In this document: piece after piece, positions 24,787 through 36,400 of the stretch
Layout: every line of letters begins with the position of its first letter
Numbering within the stretch: position 1 is the stretch's first letter
Assembly: GCA_036852015.1 (NCBI GenBank)
Contig: JAANDG010000004.1
Span: 1-64,000 of the forward strand
From: Pelodera strongyloides
Lineage: Eukaryota > Nematoda > Chromadorea > Rhabditida > Rhabditidae
Length of the DNA stretch: 64,000 nt
Direction: 5' to 3'
The notes under the pieces: model-generated
Databases searched by the model: none
What the model saw: the letters and a program-made list of their open reading frames with translations, nothing else
What the model was told of the DNA's origin: nothing
Position numbers and translations under genes: made by a program

Positions 24787-25248
24787 ACAGTCGGATTTTT
24801 TTTTGGAAACTCTTCAAAGAGTTCCCCGTGGCATAAGGTCTTAATTGATCTTAAATTGAGCGGTTTGTTGGGTGGAAAGATAAAGATTACAACAAAACAA
24901 TTGCGGGTGCGAAAGGGAGAAGGGAGAACAGGACCCAACCTAATGATCTCTGATAGAATTCTAGAGTGAGTGGCTAATTTGAGCAATTGTTAATTGCCTT
25001 TGATAAGTGTGAATCAAGGGGGTGGACGTTAGAAGTGAAAGACTTTGTGTAGTATTACTTTGAGTAGGGAGTGCACTATTTCTGTTCCACTTTTCACCCT
25101 GTTTTTTTTTTACATAATCTTCGGGAATGTTTAAAATATGTATGTCTTTTTGTTTATCTAATAAGTCCTCTCTATTTTCCCCTCTACCTCTCTTTCTCTC
25201 TCTTTCTCTCTCTCTCTCTTTCTCTCTCTGTGTCTCTCTCCCTGTTTC

Positions 25249-25655
25249 TTTAAAGCGTCACGTTCACGAGATAAACAATATTTCTTTTATATTTTAGTAT
25301 GATATTTCTATACTCCATACTGGTTAACACATCAGTAAATAATTGTATACAAAAATTTATTCCATAAGTCAATTAGCATATTCGGACATTCCGTTTTACA
25401 GTATATTAACATTTGAATCAGCGCGCGTGTCTCAATCTGTCTCCAGCACGTGTCTCATGTTCAATTTGCAAGTTAGCCTGATTAAAAAGGCAAGAATACT
25501 GTATAACGGAATGTCCTTATATACTAATTGCCTGAATAAAAAGTATTGAATAAATTTTAGTATGCAATCAGATTAGGTACTAGTGTGTTAATTCGCAGGG
25601 ATATTAGGAATATTATAGTATATATTGTTTATTTCGTGAGCCTGATCCTTAAAGG
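25249..25655. mobile_element. inverted-repeat element, ~405 bp
   Basis: TTTAAAGCGTCACGTTCACG opens and CGTGAGCCTGATCCTTAAAG closes. Inner arms ACATTCCGTTTTACAGTAT and ACTGTATAACGGAATGTCC pair. It follows a CT microsatellite (25180-25243). Confidence 0.8.
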
Positions 25656-25852
25656 TAAAGGCTTAAAGTTAAAACGCTTGATGAAAGTGAAAAACAAATG
25701 TGAGTGGTTTAAGTCTAGAGTTGAGCGTTCAGACTGCTTTTCGTTCCGATGCATCTTCTCGCAACTATTGTTGCCAAACACACATTGCTTTTGGTGATTG
25801 ATGATCAGTTGAGCCCAGTGTCCAAGTATATAAAAGTAGAAAAGAACCCTTA

Positions 25853-26080
25853 TTTAAAGCGAAAGCCTAAGAAACCCAATGGTTTAAAATCACTTTTATT
25901 CCCCAGTTCTTTAACAGCCGGTACCGGCCAAAATACCGGCCGTTTTTTGAAACGGCCGACAATTGAATCGTCTTTGCTGTTGCTCGAAATTGGCTCGATT
26001 TTATTCTAATTTATGTCCATTTACATAAGAATGCTGGTCTGCTCGATGTGTTTCAAAACCGGCCGGTATTTCGCTTAGGC
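25853..26080. mobile_element. composite element with element A text
   Basis: The outer arms TTTAAAGCGAAAGCCTAAG and TTCGCTTAGGCTTGGGCTTC enclose rearranged A sequence (AAATACCGGCCGTTTTTTG and AAACCGGCCGGTATTTCGC). It appears to be A inserted in or recombined with another repeat. Confidence 0.6.
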
Positions 26081-26820
26081 TTGGGCTTCAGCCAGTCAGG
26101 GCCACACAAAGATCCTAAAAAAACCCGAGTTCTTCTTGTGAGAAAACTACGATTTCTTATTATGACAGCTAACCTTGATAGCCATATTGCGTAAAATATA
26201 AACTGCGCTCAGAATTAGATCCTTAGAAATGGATAGCGCTCTGGTGTAACAACTTTTCGTGGGCTTGAGATTTCACGAAGAAAAACATCACCAAATAGTA
26301 AAAATGAGAAGACACAAAATATTTGTTTTCTCTGCAATCTACTAGACAAGACAAAGAACTACACACGGACTGCAAGGACTTGACTTATTAGATATACAAA
26401 AAGACATACATATTCTAAACAGCCTAGTGGATTATGTAAAAATTATTTGATTTACGCGGATTGCTTTGAAGTCAACTTCTACTCGGAACTAAAGAAACAT
26501 TATTACAATGGAGAACAATAACAGTATTTGATTTACATGAACCGCTCGGAAATGAACACATAAACACCTGTAAATAGGAGGAAAAGATGCGTCAGCTGTC
26601 AAACACTTGGATCATAAATAAAGGCCCGACATTTTGGAGGCTGAAATGCTATTTTGACAACACAACTAGGCGTTTTCCTCGGATTTGTACTCGGAACGAT
26701 TGGATCAAGAAGCAGCTAACCCTTGGTTAAGGTTTACTTAACATCTTAACTTAAAGTTATGATTCTTTACATGGGCTTTGTAACTCACGACATGCAAAAA
26801 TCATCTCATGGACTCCTAAC

Positions 26821-26946
26821 GCCATATTCACCACTCCGATTCCCTTGGGGAAAGATTCCCTGGGGATAGAAAATAACATTCTAATATGAGGCACGCAGAG
26901 AAAAATACGGGGAATTCATCCTGGGGAATTTAGTGGTGAATATGGC
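26821..26946. mobile_element. 126-bp MITE-like element
   Basis: Perfect 15-base terminal inverted repeats, GCCATATTCACCACT and AGTGGTGAATATGGC, enclose a non-coding interior with further GGGGAA/TTCCCC pairing. The ends differ from the TTTAAAG families. Confidence 0.85.
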
Positions 26947-28044
26947 CTCTGGTGGAAGGACCTGTACCAGTAGTTTAAGCACAAAAATACTTTATTAAAC
27001 ATTCTTAATTGCCGCTGATTATCTGTGATAGATGATAGCAAGAGCGCTCCGGAAAAACGCTATCAAATCAATTTATGATGAACTTGAAAGTGTGAAAATC
27101 TCTTTCTAATACGGCATGGGACTCGTCGTTAGGTATTTTCCAAGCAGGTGAAAAGGGTTTTGAGAAATGGAGACCAAAAAGTTAATTATAAAATGATTTG
27201 ATTAGAGGGTGGACGGGAACACGTGAGCAAAAACAACGAGGAAAACATACAACTAACTTAGCTAGAGCAAAGCACAATAGGGTCCAACAAGCAGAGGCTA
27301 GCGCAAAACTTGGGGTGAAGACTGATAATAATAATACAATAATTTATTACGCACAAAGACAATCAAAGAAAGCAATGTAACGTGTTATAAAAATACACAT
27401 AATAAATAAAAGATAATAAAGCGGTAGTGAAACAAGTCTCAACAATTGCTAACAAATGAGAAGTCAATCACAAGAAATTCCTAGCATTTTAAGTTGAACA
27501 TGAAGAGCCTTACTCTTACAGCTGTCCGCGAGCAAGACATATCCTTCGAACATTTATATTATTTATTTAGAGGGTGGCGTAAATGCCTATGAAGAGCAAT
27601 ACGAAATGATCCTATGTAGTATGGTCTCATTATATTTGTTATATTGAACCACCTTGGCATAAAGGAGCTTTTTTTAGCGGAAGAGAGCGGAAGTGATACA
27701 TTTACTTATTTCACACAAATGCACTACAAACACTGATTGAAGTGCCTACAGTAAATGAATTTTATGTTATTTTAATTTTTATGCAAAGGGTTATTTCCCT
27801 GCTATGCTATAAATAGAATATATTAGCGGCATCTTTTCACGAAACGCGGAATTTGAAAATTTCTCCGTGATTGTTTATATATTCTACGCCATTTTTGAAA
27901 AAGAAAAACCCGTAAATACTTAAGCCATGTGTGGAGCACTTTAAGCTGTGTCAAGCGTTAGACATGTCCCTTTTCTTCACACACACAAAAGTGACAAATG
28001 TTGGAAAATATTTCCAGAAAGAAAAAATAGACTGTTGGAACTTA
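26947..28044. other. intergenic DNA, nothing recognised
   Basis: AT-rich sequence with no protein-like frame flanked by splice sites and no clear inverted repeat. Confidence 0.4.
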
Positions 28045-28190
28045 TACGGCGTCCGGGTTTTGAAACGCATCACATATTTATGCAACTTGGGGTCGCATTG
28101 CGATCAATTTTTATGCCAATTTACATATAGTGCATGCTAATGTAGTTATTTGGCATGGGTTTCTGTAACCGGCCGTTATTTCGCTTTAAT
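28045..28190. mobile_element. decayed element A
   Basis: The left end is eroded (GGGTTTTGAAACGCATCAC). The right end is intact as ACCGGCCGTTATTTCGCTTTA. Confidence 0.65.
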
Positions 28191-28926
28191 TTCAAATTTA
28201 TCCCAATAAAAACGAGATACGAAAAGGAGTGAGTAAAAACATTTGATGATATTACTCTGAGAACAATTGGAATAAATAGTTATACTTGCGAAATAAAATA
28301 TAATTGTAATAAAATAATACTGGAGTATATCAACCGTGAGTTTCGGCCCCTTAGCCACAGACGGGATTTACAATTGCGGAGGGCCCATCATCAGTGTGAT
28401 GCCGCAATTGGAATTATAAACTAACTTAATAAAAAATAGAAATTGTATATTTATTGTAATAAGTAGGCTATTTTTTTTATTTAAAAATAACATAATAGTG
28501 ACATAGAAAGACTAGAAAGGGAATTAGAATAATGATAGAGAGAATTCAAATGCAATACTGTCGATAAAGAGGCGTGAATGTCATTGTCTTTGTCAGTGTA
28601 AGTTTTGATAAGAGTACGAGAGAGACATAGAGTGACAGACATGCATAGTGACATTAGTAGGTGAATGACCCACCCATACTTATGCATATAGAGGATATTG
28701 ATCCTGGTTAACCTAACCATATAGGAGGGCTAAATAAATTGATAAGGGAAACGGATAGTGACATAGTAGCATAGTTTTTAGTTCAGATTAACCTCGTGGA
28801 ATATGTACGTTGGACGTAGAAAAACTGTCTCTTGTCGAAAAAAGGTGCCTTTTTGGTTTTCTTTTACTATTCTTGTAAAGACACTATAAAAGATGTTACA
28901 AGACGACATAACCATACATCGGGTTA

Positions 28927-29114
28927 ATTAAAGCGAAATACCGGCCGGTTTTTGAAACACATCGATACACTAGAAATCATATGCAGCTATGCAAATGATC
29001 ATGAATTAGAATAAAAATGCGAGCTAAATGCGAGTAACTTATCATAAATACGTAATAATTTAAATTTAGTTGTCCATCGTGCGTTTCAAAAACCGGCTAG
29101 TATTTCGCTTTAAA
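28927..29114. mobile_element. element A copy
   Basis: TTAAAGCGAAATACCGGCCG at the left and CCGGCTAGTATTTCGCTTTA at the right. Confidence 0.9.
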
Positions 29115-29496
29115 TCACATTTCAAGACATCTCCACAACAACAAATATATGTATTTCAGGTATAATCAAGCAAATGTTGCTACGCGCAAACATTGAGATC
29201 GGGACTCACGTTAAGAATAAAAATATTTCAAAACACTTTTTTTTACCTGAGCATGCGAAGACTTTTGGGAATGGAAACTTGTTGGTTTAGAAAAATGGCT
29301 CCCATACGCTTCCTTTAGGGCCCAGGTCCAGGTGGACTCTATCTCTGTCCTGTGTGTATCCGCTTGCGTAAAAGAGCTCGTATGTAATTGAATCACGAAC
29401 AAATCTTTTCGTTCGGGAAATGTTGCTTTAGGTACACTCGGCACATGCCTTTCCGCCCAAATCCCGCAACAAAATCTTAACAGGACTTCCAACCAG

Positions 29497-29680
29497 TTAA
29501 AGTGATATAACGGCTGGTTTTTTGAAATGTATGTTGGACAACTGTACTCCCGCTCTCCCGCATATTGTGTGTAAATGAATAAGTATAATAATATGCGCAA
29601 TAGCGCGCAATTCTTTGCATACACTGCGTGGAAATATCTCGTCAAACATGCGTTTCAAACACGGATGTTATTCCGCTTTG
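29497..29680. mobile_element. element A variant (TATAACGGC type)
   Basis: The left end is GTTAAAGTGATATAACGGCTGG and the right end ACACGGATGTTATTCCGCTTT. It is downstream of the PTPDC1-like gene end. Confidence 0.75.
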
Positions 29681-29774
29681 ACAAAGCGGCCAGCTACTAT
29701 CGTAAAACTTTAAACTGTTTGTGTGTAAAACCTTAAAAATTGTAAAGGACACCGTAAGAAGTTTTTACTGAAAC

Positions 29775-29780
29775 TTTATT
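29775..29780 (-). terminator. AATAAA polyadenylation signal of the PTPDC1-like gene
   Basis: The minus strand reads AATAAAG 26 bases past the TAG stop. This short spacing supports the last-exon call. Confidence 0.75.
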
Positions 29781-29805
29781 AGCTTCACATCTACGAGTTC
29801 TATCT

Positions 29806-32800
29806 CTAGATAAGTTTCTTGGCGATTTGTCGGCAGAGCTTCAGCAATACGTCGGCGGTGGAATCGCTGACTGACGCCGACGCAGTGAACCACTGTGCAA
29901 GTAGAAGGGTCAACTCGGGATGAAACTGCGAAAGGATCGACGCGAAACAGTGAATTGAGAATAACAAACACCAGTCGGAAGGCTGAAAATAAAGGTTTCA
30001 AAATTAACCACATGCAACAAGAACCTGATTTTGATTACATGTTAAGTGGCAACAATTTTCTTTAAATAAAAATAGGCTTTCGTATGTATACGAAGATTGT
30101 ATTCATGAAATAGGTTGTAAAGAGCCAACGCTAAAGGCTTGAATTTTATTACAAGACACAGTATATATCCGAAACGCCTTGTCATTGACACTTGTCTCCA
30201 AGAAAGCTGCCAATGGCTGAGCGAAACAGAAATACTATATCCAACTTTACATATTCTATTTAAGAAGCTGCTAACCTGTAATATAATCACTTCTCGTTCG
30301 CCTGCGACGCTCAATACACCATTGCACGACACAACTTCCTGGAGCCGTTGTTCAGTGTAGAGCTGGGCGAAACATTTCATATAAGCATCCAGAAAGCATA
30401 GACTTGTTTGGAGATTGCAATCCTGAAAACTCGGTTTTCATTTTATCTTATTATATAAAAGAGTAACTGTAGAGTGCGCTAGCACTCACTTTGCGGAAGT
30501 ATAATTCGAATAAATTGTTTCGCTTCCTTCGGCTATAAAAGAGAGCCGTAGCTCAAATTAGAAGATTCTCCAGTAAAAGAACGATGTGTGTTTTCGTTCG
30601 TAAAGATTTTCATCTACGTTACAGACGTTACATAAGTATGGAAAGACGCCTCAGGCGGCTTTGCCGTCTTGTTTGTAAATATTCACGCTATCCAAATCAG
30701 AAAGTTTATCGTGACGCTTGCGGGTCTGAGAAGTGCCTTCCGTTATTCATGGGAATAATGTCAGTATAATTACAAGTTTCAAGCTCAATGACACGCGGTT
30801 GTGAAAAGAATACGTGATGACTGAATTTCCAAAATGTTCCATTCTGTGCCCTACGGAATTCATGTTCATGCGCACCAAAATGTTGAGAATTAGTTTCAAG
30901 ACCACGTCCCTACCACTTTAAAATTCGTGTATGTAAGGTTATTTATTTCGGCCCACCTGTACATGTTTTTCCATATTTACAAGAGACATCTGATGGTGTG
31001 TCGTGCGATCTTCGTACCATTCCGTAAAGTTTGTAAATATCCGTCGTTCAAGCAAATTCATTACAAAAGTAGTCAGGGAACGTTCGTCATACCTAAACGT
31101 GGAATTCTTGTGAAGTTAATGTATGTAGCTTACCTTACTGTATGCATTAAAGGGGCAGACACACACAAGGGCAGAAACAAAGGCATACAATTGTATGGGA
31201 ATACTTGTCACTAACCATCACTGAACAGCCCGAACTCATCAGAATTCAGAATACGCTGCGCACCAAACACTTTTTTTTTACATTTCCGTTGATTTTTCTT
31301 TACTTTTCAATGTATGGAATACAGTTGTCCAGTATGCGTTTTTAAATCTTTCAAAGTTTCAAACCCACTTTGGTCTCAATGGGTTTTCGAGGACGAAGTC
31401 AAAGAAGAATTGTCCCTTGTCCGCAGTTCGATATGCGAACGAAACTTTTCCGTAAAATATAGAGAGGAGCCGCATGTGGAGCACGAACATAACCTGAACG
31501 TGGACGATTGTACGTATTCAAAGTGTATCCATCTAGGATCTATGTATAGAGAGAGAGTCGATGTCCAAACTCGATGTCGATGTCGAAGAAACGACAGCAA
31601 CGAGAAAATTGGCTTGCAAGCGGCAACGACACGACGTGCAGGCGTGTATGAAAAAAGTGTCACGCCGTTGGGGTGTGGCGTGCTGCCCAGGTTGCACGCC
31701 GTGACGTTGCCGTCTGCACGCCACGACGTTACCAAATGCACTCTGCACGCCGTTGTCACGCGGCTTGCACGCCAAGTTTCGTCAGTGAACTTGCCGACGC
31801 GTTATTCGGCAAGTCCCTTCGCGAGCTTCAATGAGGCGCCACGAATTCGCACAAAAAAAAGAATTATCTGTGAATTCTTTTTGGAGTTTTCAGAGATGTT
31901 GCGAGATGTTTTTCGCACGCACCCAACATTGCCCCACTTTATTCCACGTTCCTTGACCCGGCTAGAATGGTATGAGACACGTATCTTGATGCCTAATCGA
32001 AAGCTATACAATAAAGCTTTAACTAAGTGTGAATAAATCTGTTCACCTTAGGTATATGAGTGTACATCCGGTTCTCAGCGCCGGCCAGAAATTCATTTTG
32101 ATGTTGGATGGCTTCTGGAAAACGTAGAGTATACGTATACTCCCAAAAGATACTCCTGAACTCTGCCTGACAATGAGCCTAAGTCTGAGTGCTTCCTCAG
32201 AACTAAGCCTTATAAACCTACAATCGTACCTTGTATATTTTTATAAGGAGCCACAGGAAGGCACTGTCCGTCTAACAAAATACGCTGCATATTATTGAGC
32301 AGTGTTACTTGGCAATGACTTTGTACGGATTGCGGCCTAAATGACGAGAAAGATAGATTTAATAAAGTGAGTTTACATAAATTATTGTGCCAAAGGATGC
32401 CTAAGGATGTATATCGAAGATTATCTGAGCTACATTGAGTTATTTCACTGTTTCTGGCAACGATACGACGCATGGGGCGGTGTTTACGCGGAGATTCGTC
32501 GCCAGGCTCACAAGCATTCGGCTTATGATATGAGTTCTACTAGTGCGTATTAGTGTGATGCTCGCCAGGTTAGCCAGACGACGCTGTTTCGAAATAAAAT
32601 GAAGATTTAGATTAATTCTTCCTAACCAACCTTTTTGACCTAACTATTCGCACCGCTTCAGCAGGTCTCAAACCATCTCGATAGACAAAAAGTGCGGCAA
32701 TTAACATTCCAGTGCGGCCATGACCCGCATGACAGTGGATGGCGATTTTACCTAAATGAGGTTTTGTAATCTCTTCGAGGAGTGAAAAGTTTTCCTGCAC

Positions 32801-34423
32801 ACACACACACTCACTCATGCATACGCAAGAGACCACACGCGTGCACACACACACAAGCAAACGGTCCCCTGCTACTAATATAGAGATATGCTATATGCTT
32901 GCAACTATTAAAATCCTGTTATCAGCATAAAAAACAAAGCCTCACACAAGAACATTTTTGCTCACCTTGTGTGAGCGCGTACGACACCACTTTGACAACA
33001 TCGAGCATAAACGCAGATGTTGTTGCTTGAAAATCGGGAAACGGGAAGTTGTAGTAAAATACTGAAACGCAAAGGTTTTTGGCCTACAATTTTCCAAATA
33101 GATGAAAGAAACGCAACAACGCTGAAAAGGTATCGCTCACGTCTTTTTAGGAATATGTATATTTTATGAGATGTAAAAGATTCAAGGAAGTTCCTGCTTT
33201 CTGTGTGTGGAAAGTAAACTAATTATCACCATCGTTCTTCATAAATTCCTCCGGATCGTATGAAAACCCGGACGGTAATAGCGGAGGTCCACAATGGCAG
33301 TGTTCCATGGGTTCTTCCAAATTAAACACCGATCGGATACCGTAGCTGAAATGAGGATTTTTTTTTGGTACTAACAAGTCACCAATACCAAAATCGATAG
33401 AGAATTATGTATAAATGTACAGTAAGAGTAAGACAAGACATAAAGTGTATTGGGGTGAAGACTACAAGAAAGAACATAAATACCTTCATTATGTAAGAAA
33501 CTCACGCCTTAAATTGTTGTATAATTTTGTACTCGTCGAAATGTTGTTGCAGAGGACGCGCCATTGCTAGGATTTGATCCGTTACCCTAGAAAATATTGA
33601 TGATCATGCGCATTACCTGTGAACTACGTGAACTACGCTCATCAAACCTTATTTAGTATCTCAAGGTTCGTTCCAGAGGTACAGATAAATAAATAAATAG
33701 ACATTAATCGGAAAATCGGTACTATGCCTGCTTCCGAAGTCCTACGGCTGCTCCAATCAATGAACGCTAGGGGCGAGCGTCGAGTGTAGAACAGTTGGCA
33801 CAAGTGCAGCAAGTGTGCCCCAAGAGCGCCAAGAGTGCGCGAGCTGTTCATGCGCCGTTGAATGCCGGATTCGCCCTATTAGGGTACGCGGGTTTCTGTT
33901 TCGTGTAAGTACCTCAACAAATTTCGTAAACTAACCATGTGGAGTACAGCCCTCTTACAGCCTGTCTTTCCGCAGGAAACGCATTCGGTACACAGTATTT
34001 GCATTCCTTTCCGCGACAGTACAATTTACATTTCATTTCACCCGGTGTCAACTTCAGAATCGTCGTTCGAAACATACTGTACGTGGGTTTCGCTGAAACA
34101 TGAGCGATAAGTTTTATTATTATTCTATGAGTCTATGAGTGAACCATAGATATGAGTATTCTACCTTGTATTGTTTCGGCATTCTGTGCAGGAATGGGGC
34201 AATATCTAAACCGCTCCAACCTGCATAAATTCAGAAGTTTAACTTTATTTGTGCGTCTAATTGTTAGTTCTCATGAAAATCACCACGTCATGTCGTTGAA
34301 TCATTGATAGCCAAGATTCTTTTACTCTTCTCTACCAGGACTGCTGCAAAATAAAAAATACAAACTTTGCACTACAAACTATAAACTACAACACTTTACA
34401 TTCTCACCTTTTGAAGTATCCAT
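29806..34423 (-). CDS. PTPDC1-like dual-specificity phosphatase (11 exons, complete)
   Basis: Exons in gene order: 34408-34423, 33936-34092, 33506-33586, 33230-33345, 32966-33061, 32631-32751, 32230-32336, 32047-32114, 30957-31106, 30276-30422 and 29806-29925. All junctions agree in phase and give 392 codons plus TAG. The start is MDTSK after a CT-rich leader. GEMKCKLYCRGKECKYC, WVTDQILAMARP, SVFNLEEPMEHCHCGPP and YYNFPFPDF follow, then the P-loop HCHAGHGRTG with nucleophile C162 and R168. D133 in FPFPDF is the likely general acid. This order is that of PTPDC1, a CDC14-related phosphatase linked to centrosomes and cilia in vertebrates. The C-terminal third (YTHIPK onward) is helical and less conserved; the acceptor of exon 9 is weak. 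Two donors read GTTAGT/GTTAGC and one GTTGGT. Intron 8 holds a GCACGCC-type repeat, and a repeat shared with 22090 starts just upstream of exon 10. Confidence 0.92.
30450..30790 (+). mobile_element. repeat shared with 22090-22320
   Basis: TTATATAAAAGAGTAACTGTAG opens both copies. Both then carry a second TATAAA-type box followed by a GTAGCTCAA or GCAGCTCAA motif, and a GCCTCAGGCGGC palindrome about 200 bases in. The 61-codon frame at 30584-30769 is not recognised. The opening resembles Helitron 5' ends, but no 3' hairpin was identified. Confidence 0.45.
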
Positions 34424-34493
34424 AGTCGGCGACGTCAACGTAATGCGTACCCGAAGAGTTGTCATGGTAATCTAATGCGTTGAAGTCCCACGT

Positions 34494-34552
34494 CTCTCTC
34501 TCTCTTTCTAACCCTTCCTTTCTTTCTCTCCCTGCTATCTCTCTCTCTCTCA
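34494..34552. repeat. (CT)n microsatellite
   Basis: CT dinucleotides with interruptions. On the minus strand this is a purine tract 70-130 bases upstream of the phosphatase start codon. Confidence 0.9.
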
Positions 34553-35758
34553 TTGCTTCCCTCTTTCTTTTCAAAGCTCTCCCTCTATTCTCTGTCCTCT
34601 ATTCTACGGGACATTTCAAGGCTTCATAATCTACAGCCTTTCAGATTTTCCAAAAATAAAATAGCCAATGAGATGTGGAACTCCTGTTTCCGAGCAAGAA
34701 TCATAACCATGTATGAGGCCGTAAATATCCACAATTATTACAAAATCGCATTTCGAGAGCATGAATCATTGAAAACGCAACCGAATACTGAAGTCCCGCA
34801 CCGCTGATTCTATATCGCCTACAAAACCCTCCGCAGTTTCATGACACCCAGGAAAACCAAATCCACAGAAAAAAAACATTTATTATGCATGCAATATATA
34901 CTTTATTATGGGGGTATGGTCAATATGCACAGTAATACCTTAGCGAAATAAGGAATGAAAAACTATGGACATTACAGAACATCAAGAAAATAAACACAAC
35001 TGAATAGTGAAAACTGAAGCTCGAATAAACTTTGGTAACTACGTGAAACTTCGAAGACGCGCAGGAAGAAACCAACCGAGTACAGCACGGCCTGCCCAGT
35101 TGTCGCCAGGTTTTCGCCGCGCACCACCTAAGTTTCATCAGAGGATAGATTTCAGTATGCACACTCTAACAACTACATAAATCCACAAAACTAGTCACAA
35201 TTCAATTCTAATCACAAAACAGTAAGCACAACTATGGTTAGAACACAACAATAAGCGGCTTATTGGATAATATACGACAGACACCATTGGACACCTTCAG
35301 CTAAACATGTGCCAATTTCAAAGGTTAGGTCGAGATATGCATATGGATTATCATACCGTCATTAGTATATGTACGTTGTGAACAGTGGTGTCCGAGTGTC
35401 CATGGGACAATAGGCCCAATAATCAGGCCAAAACTAGGGTTAGACAAAAATTCAAAGAGAAAAAACTTCATCTACATATCTGCAACAATCTGTCACGTTT
35501 AAATCGACAAGTGAATGCAATCTCGAATCTCGACTTTTCATATTGTCAATTAGCAACTAACGTAAAATAAACAACGAATGCTTCAAATTAGACAAATATA
35601 CTAGTAAGCGCGTAATCTAGAAAGTAACCAACAAATATCGGTATACTTATAACACTCATTACCATACGGTCAATCAGTAGTTAGATTAGCGTGCCTAGCA
35701 CACACACCATAACCAGACAAAACACACAATTAAAGTAAAACATAAATTCTAAGTTGTA

Positions 35759-36370
35759 CTATGTGTGTACTGAGTATGCCTGATAGGGAAGGAAAGAATT
35801 ATAAAAAGTCGTTAGATTTAGACAAAATAATATCACTTTCTAGAGAAAGAAATAGAAAATCTCACACTCCAACACAAATACACAAATCTCAGTCTCAGTA
35901 CCTAGGAGATACGCTACGCACAAACATATTTAAACCTATACCTATAATAACTGACAAATGACAGTGACAAAATTTGAGCCATGTCGCAAGAGGTACATAC
36001 ATTTACACACCCTGTTGTCGTGGTGATAAACATATTTTCAATAATACCTAACTTTAGGAGTAAGAAATTTCTCACCTTAAAATGGAAAAACTCAAGCTCA
36101 ATCCTCAACAGTCAAAGGAGTAAATTTACGGAAATGCTCACAACTTCTAGAATCGTCGACAAAATATTATATGCACTATCACAGTCAAAACCGAAGCAGT
36201 GGTTGGGGATATTATTATATTTTTAAGATTTCAATACTAAAGGAAAACGCGGAAAATAAAAAGAAATGCGTCATTCTTAGCACCAAAATAAGAGAACTAA
36301 TATGTGTACTGAGTATGCCTGATAGGGAAGGAAAGAATTAATAAAAAGTCGTTAGACTTAGACAAAAAAT
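35759..36370 (+). repeat. direct repeat pair, ~70 bp, 540 bp apart
   Basis: The copies at 35759-35830 and 36299-36370 both read TGTGTACTGAGTATGCCTGA and continue through AAAAAGTCGTTAGA, with very few differences. The intervening DNA is AT-rich. It could be a short LTR-like pair or a segmental duplication. Confidence 0.7.
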
Positions 36371-36400
36371 ATAGAAATTAAAAATAAAATAAGAAAAAAC

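Larger units (their letters stand above)
34424..36400. other. intergenic DNA between the PTPDC1-like and MOB3-like genes
   Basis: A CT microsatellite lies at 34494-34552, just upstream of the phosphatase start. A 70-base direct repeat occurs at 35759-35830 and 36299-36370 (GTACTGAGTATGCCTGATAG). No gene is supported; frames here are A-rich low complexity. Confidence 0.45.

Noticed and set aside
31314..32036. 240-codon forward frame, the longest in the window
   Set aside because: It lies in intron 8 of the minus-strand PTPDC1-like gene. Its middle is the GCACGCC-type repeat read as protein, and no family is recognisable. The part around 31390-31540 looks the most protein-like and cannot be excluded as an old fragment.
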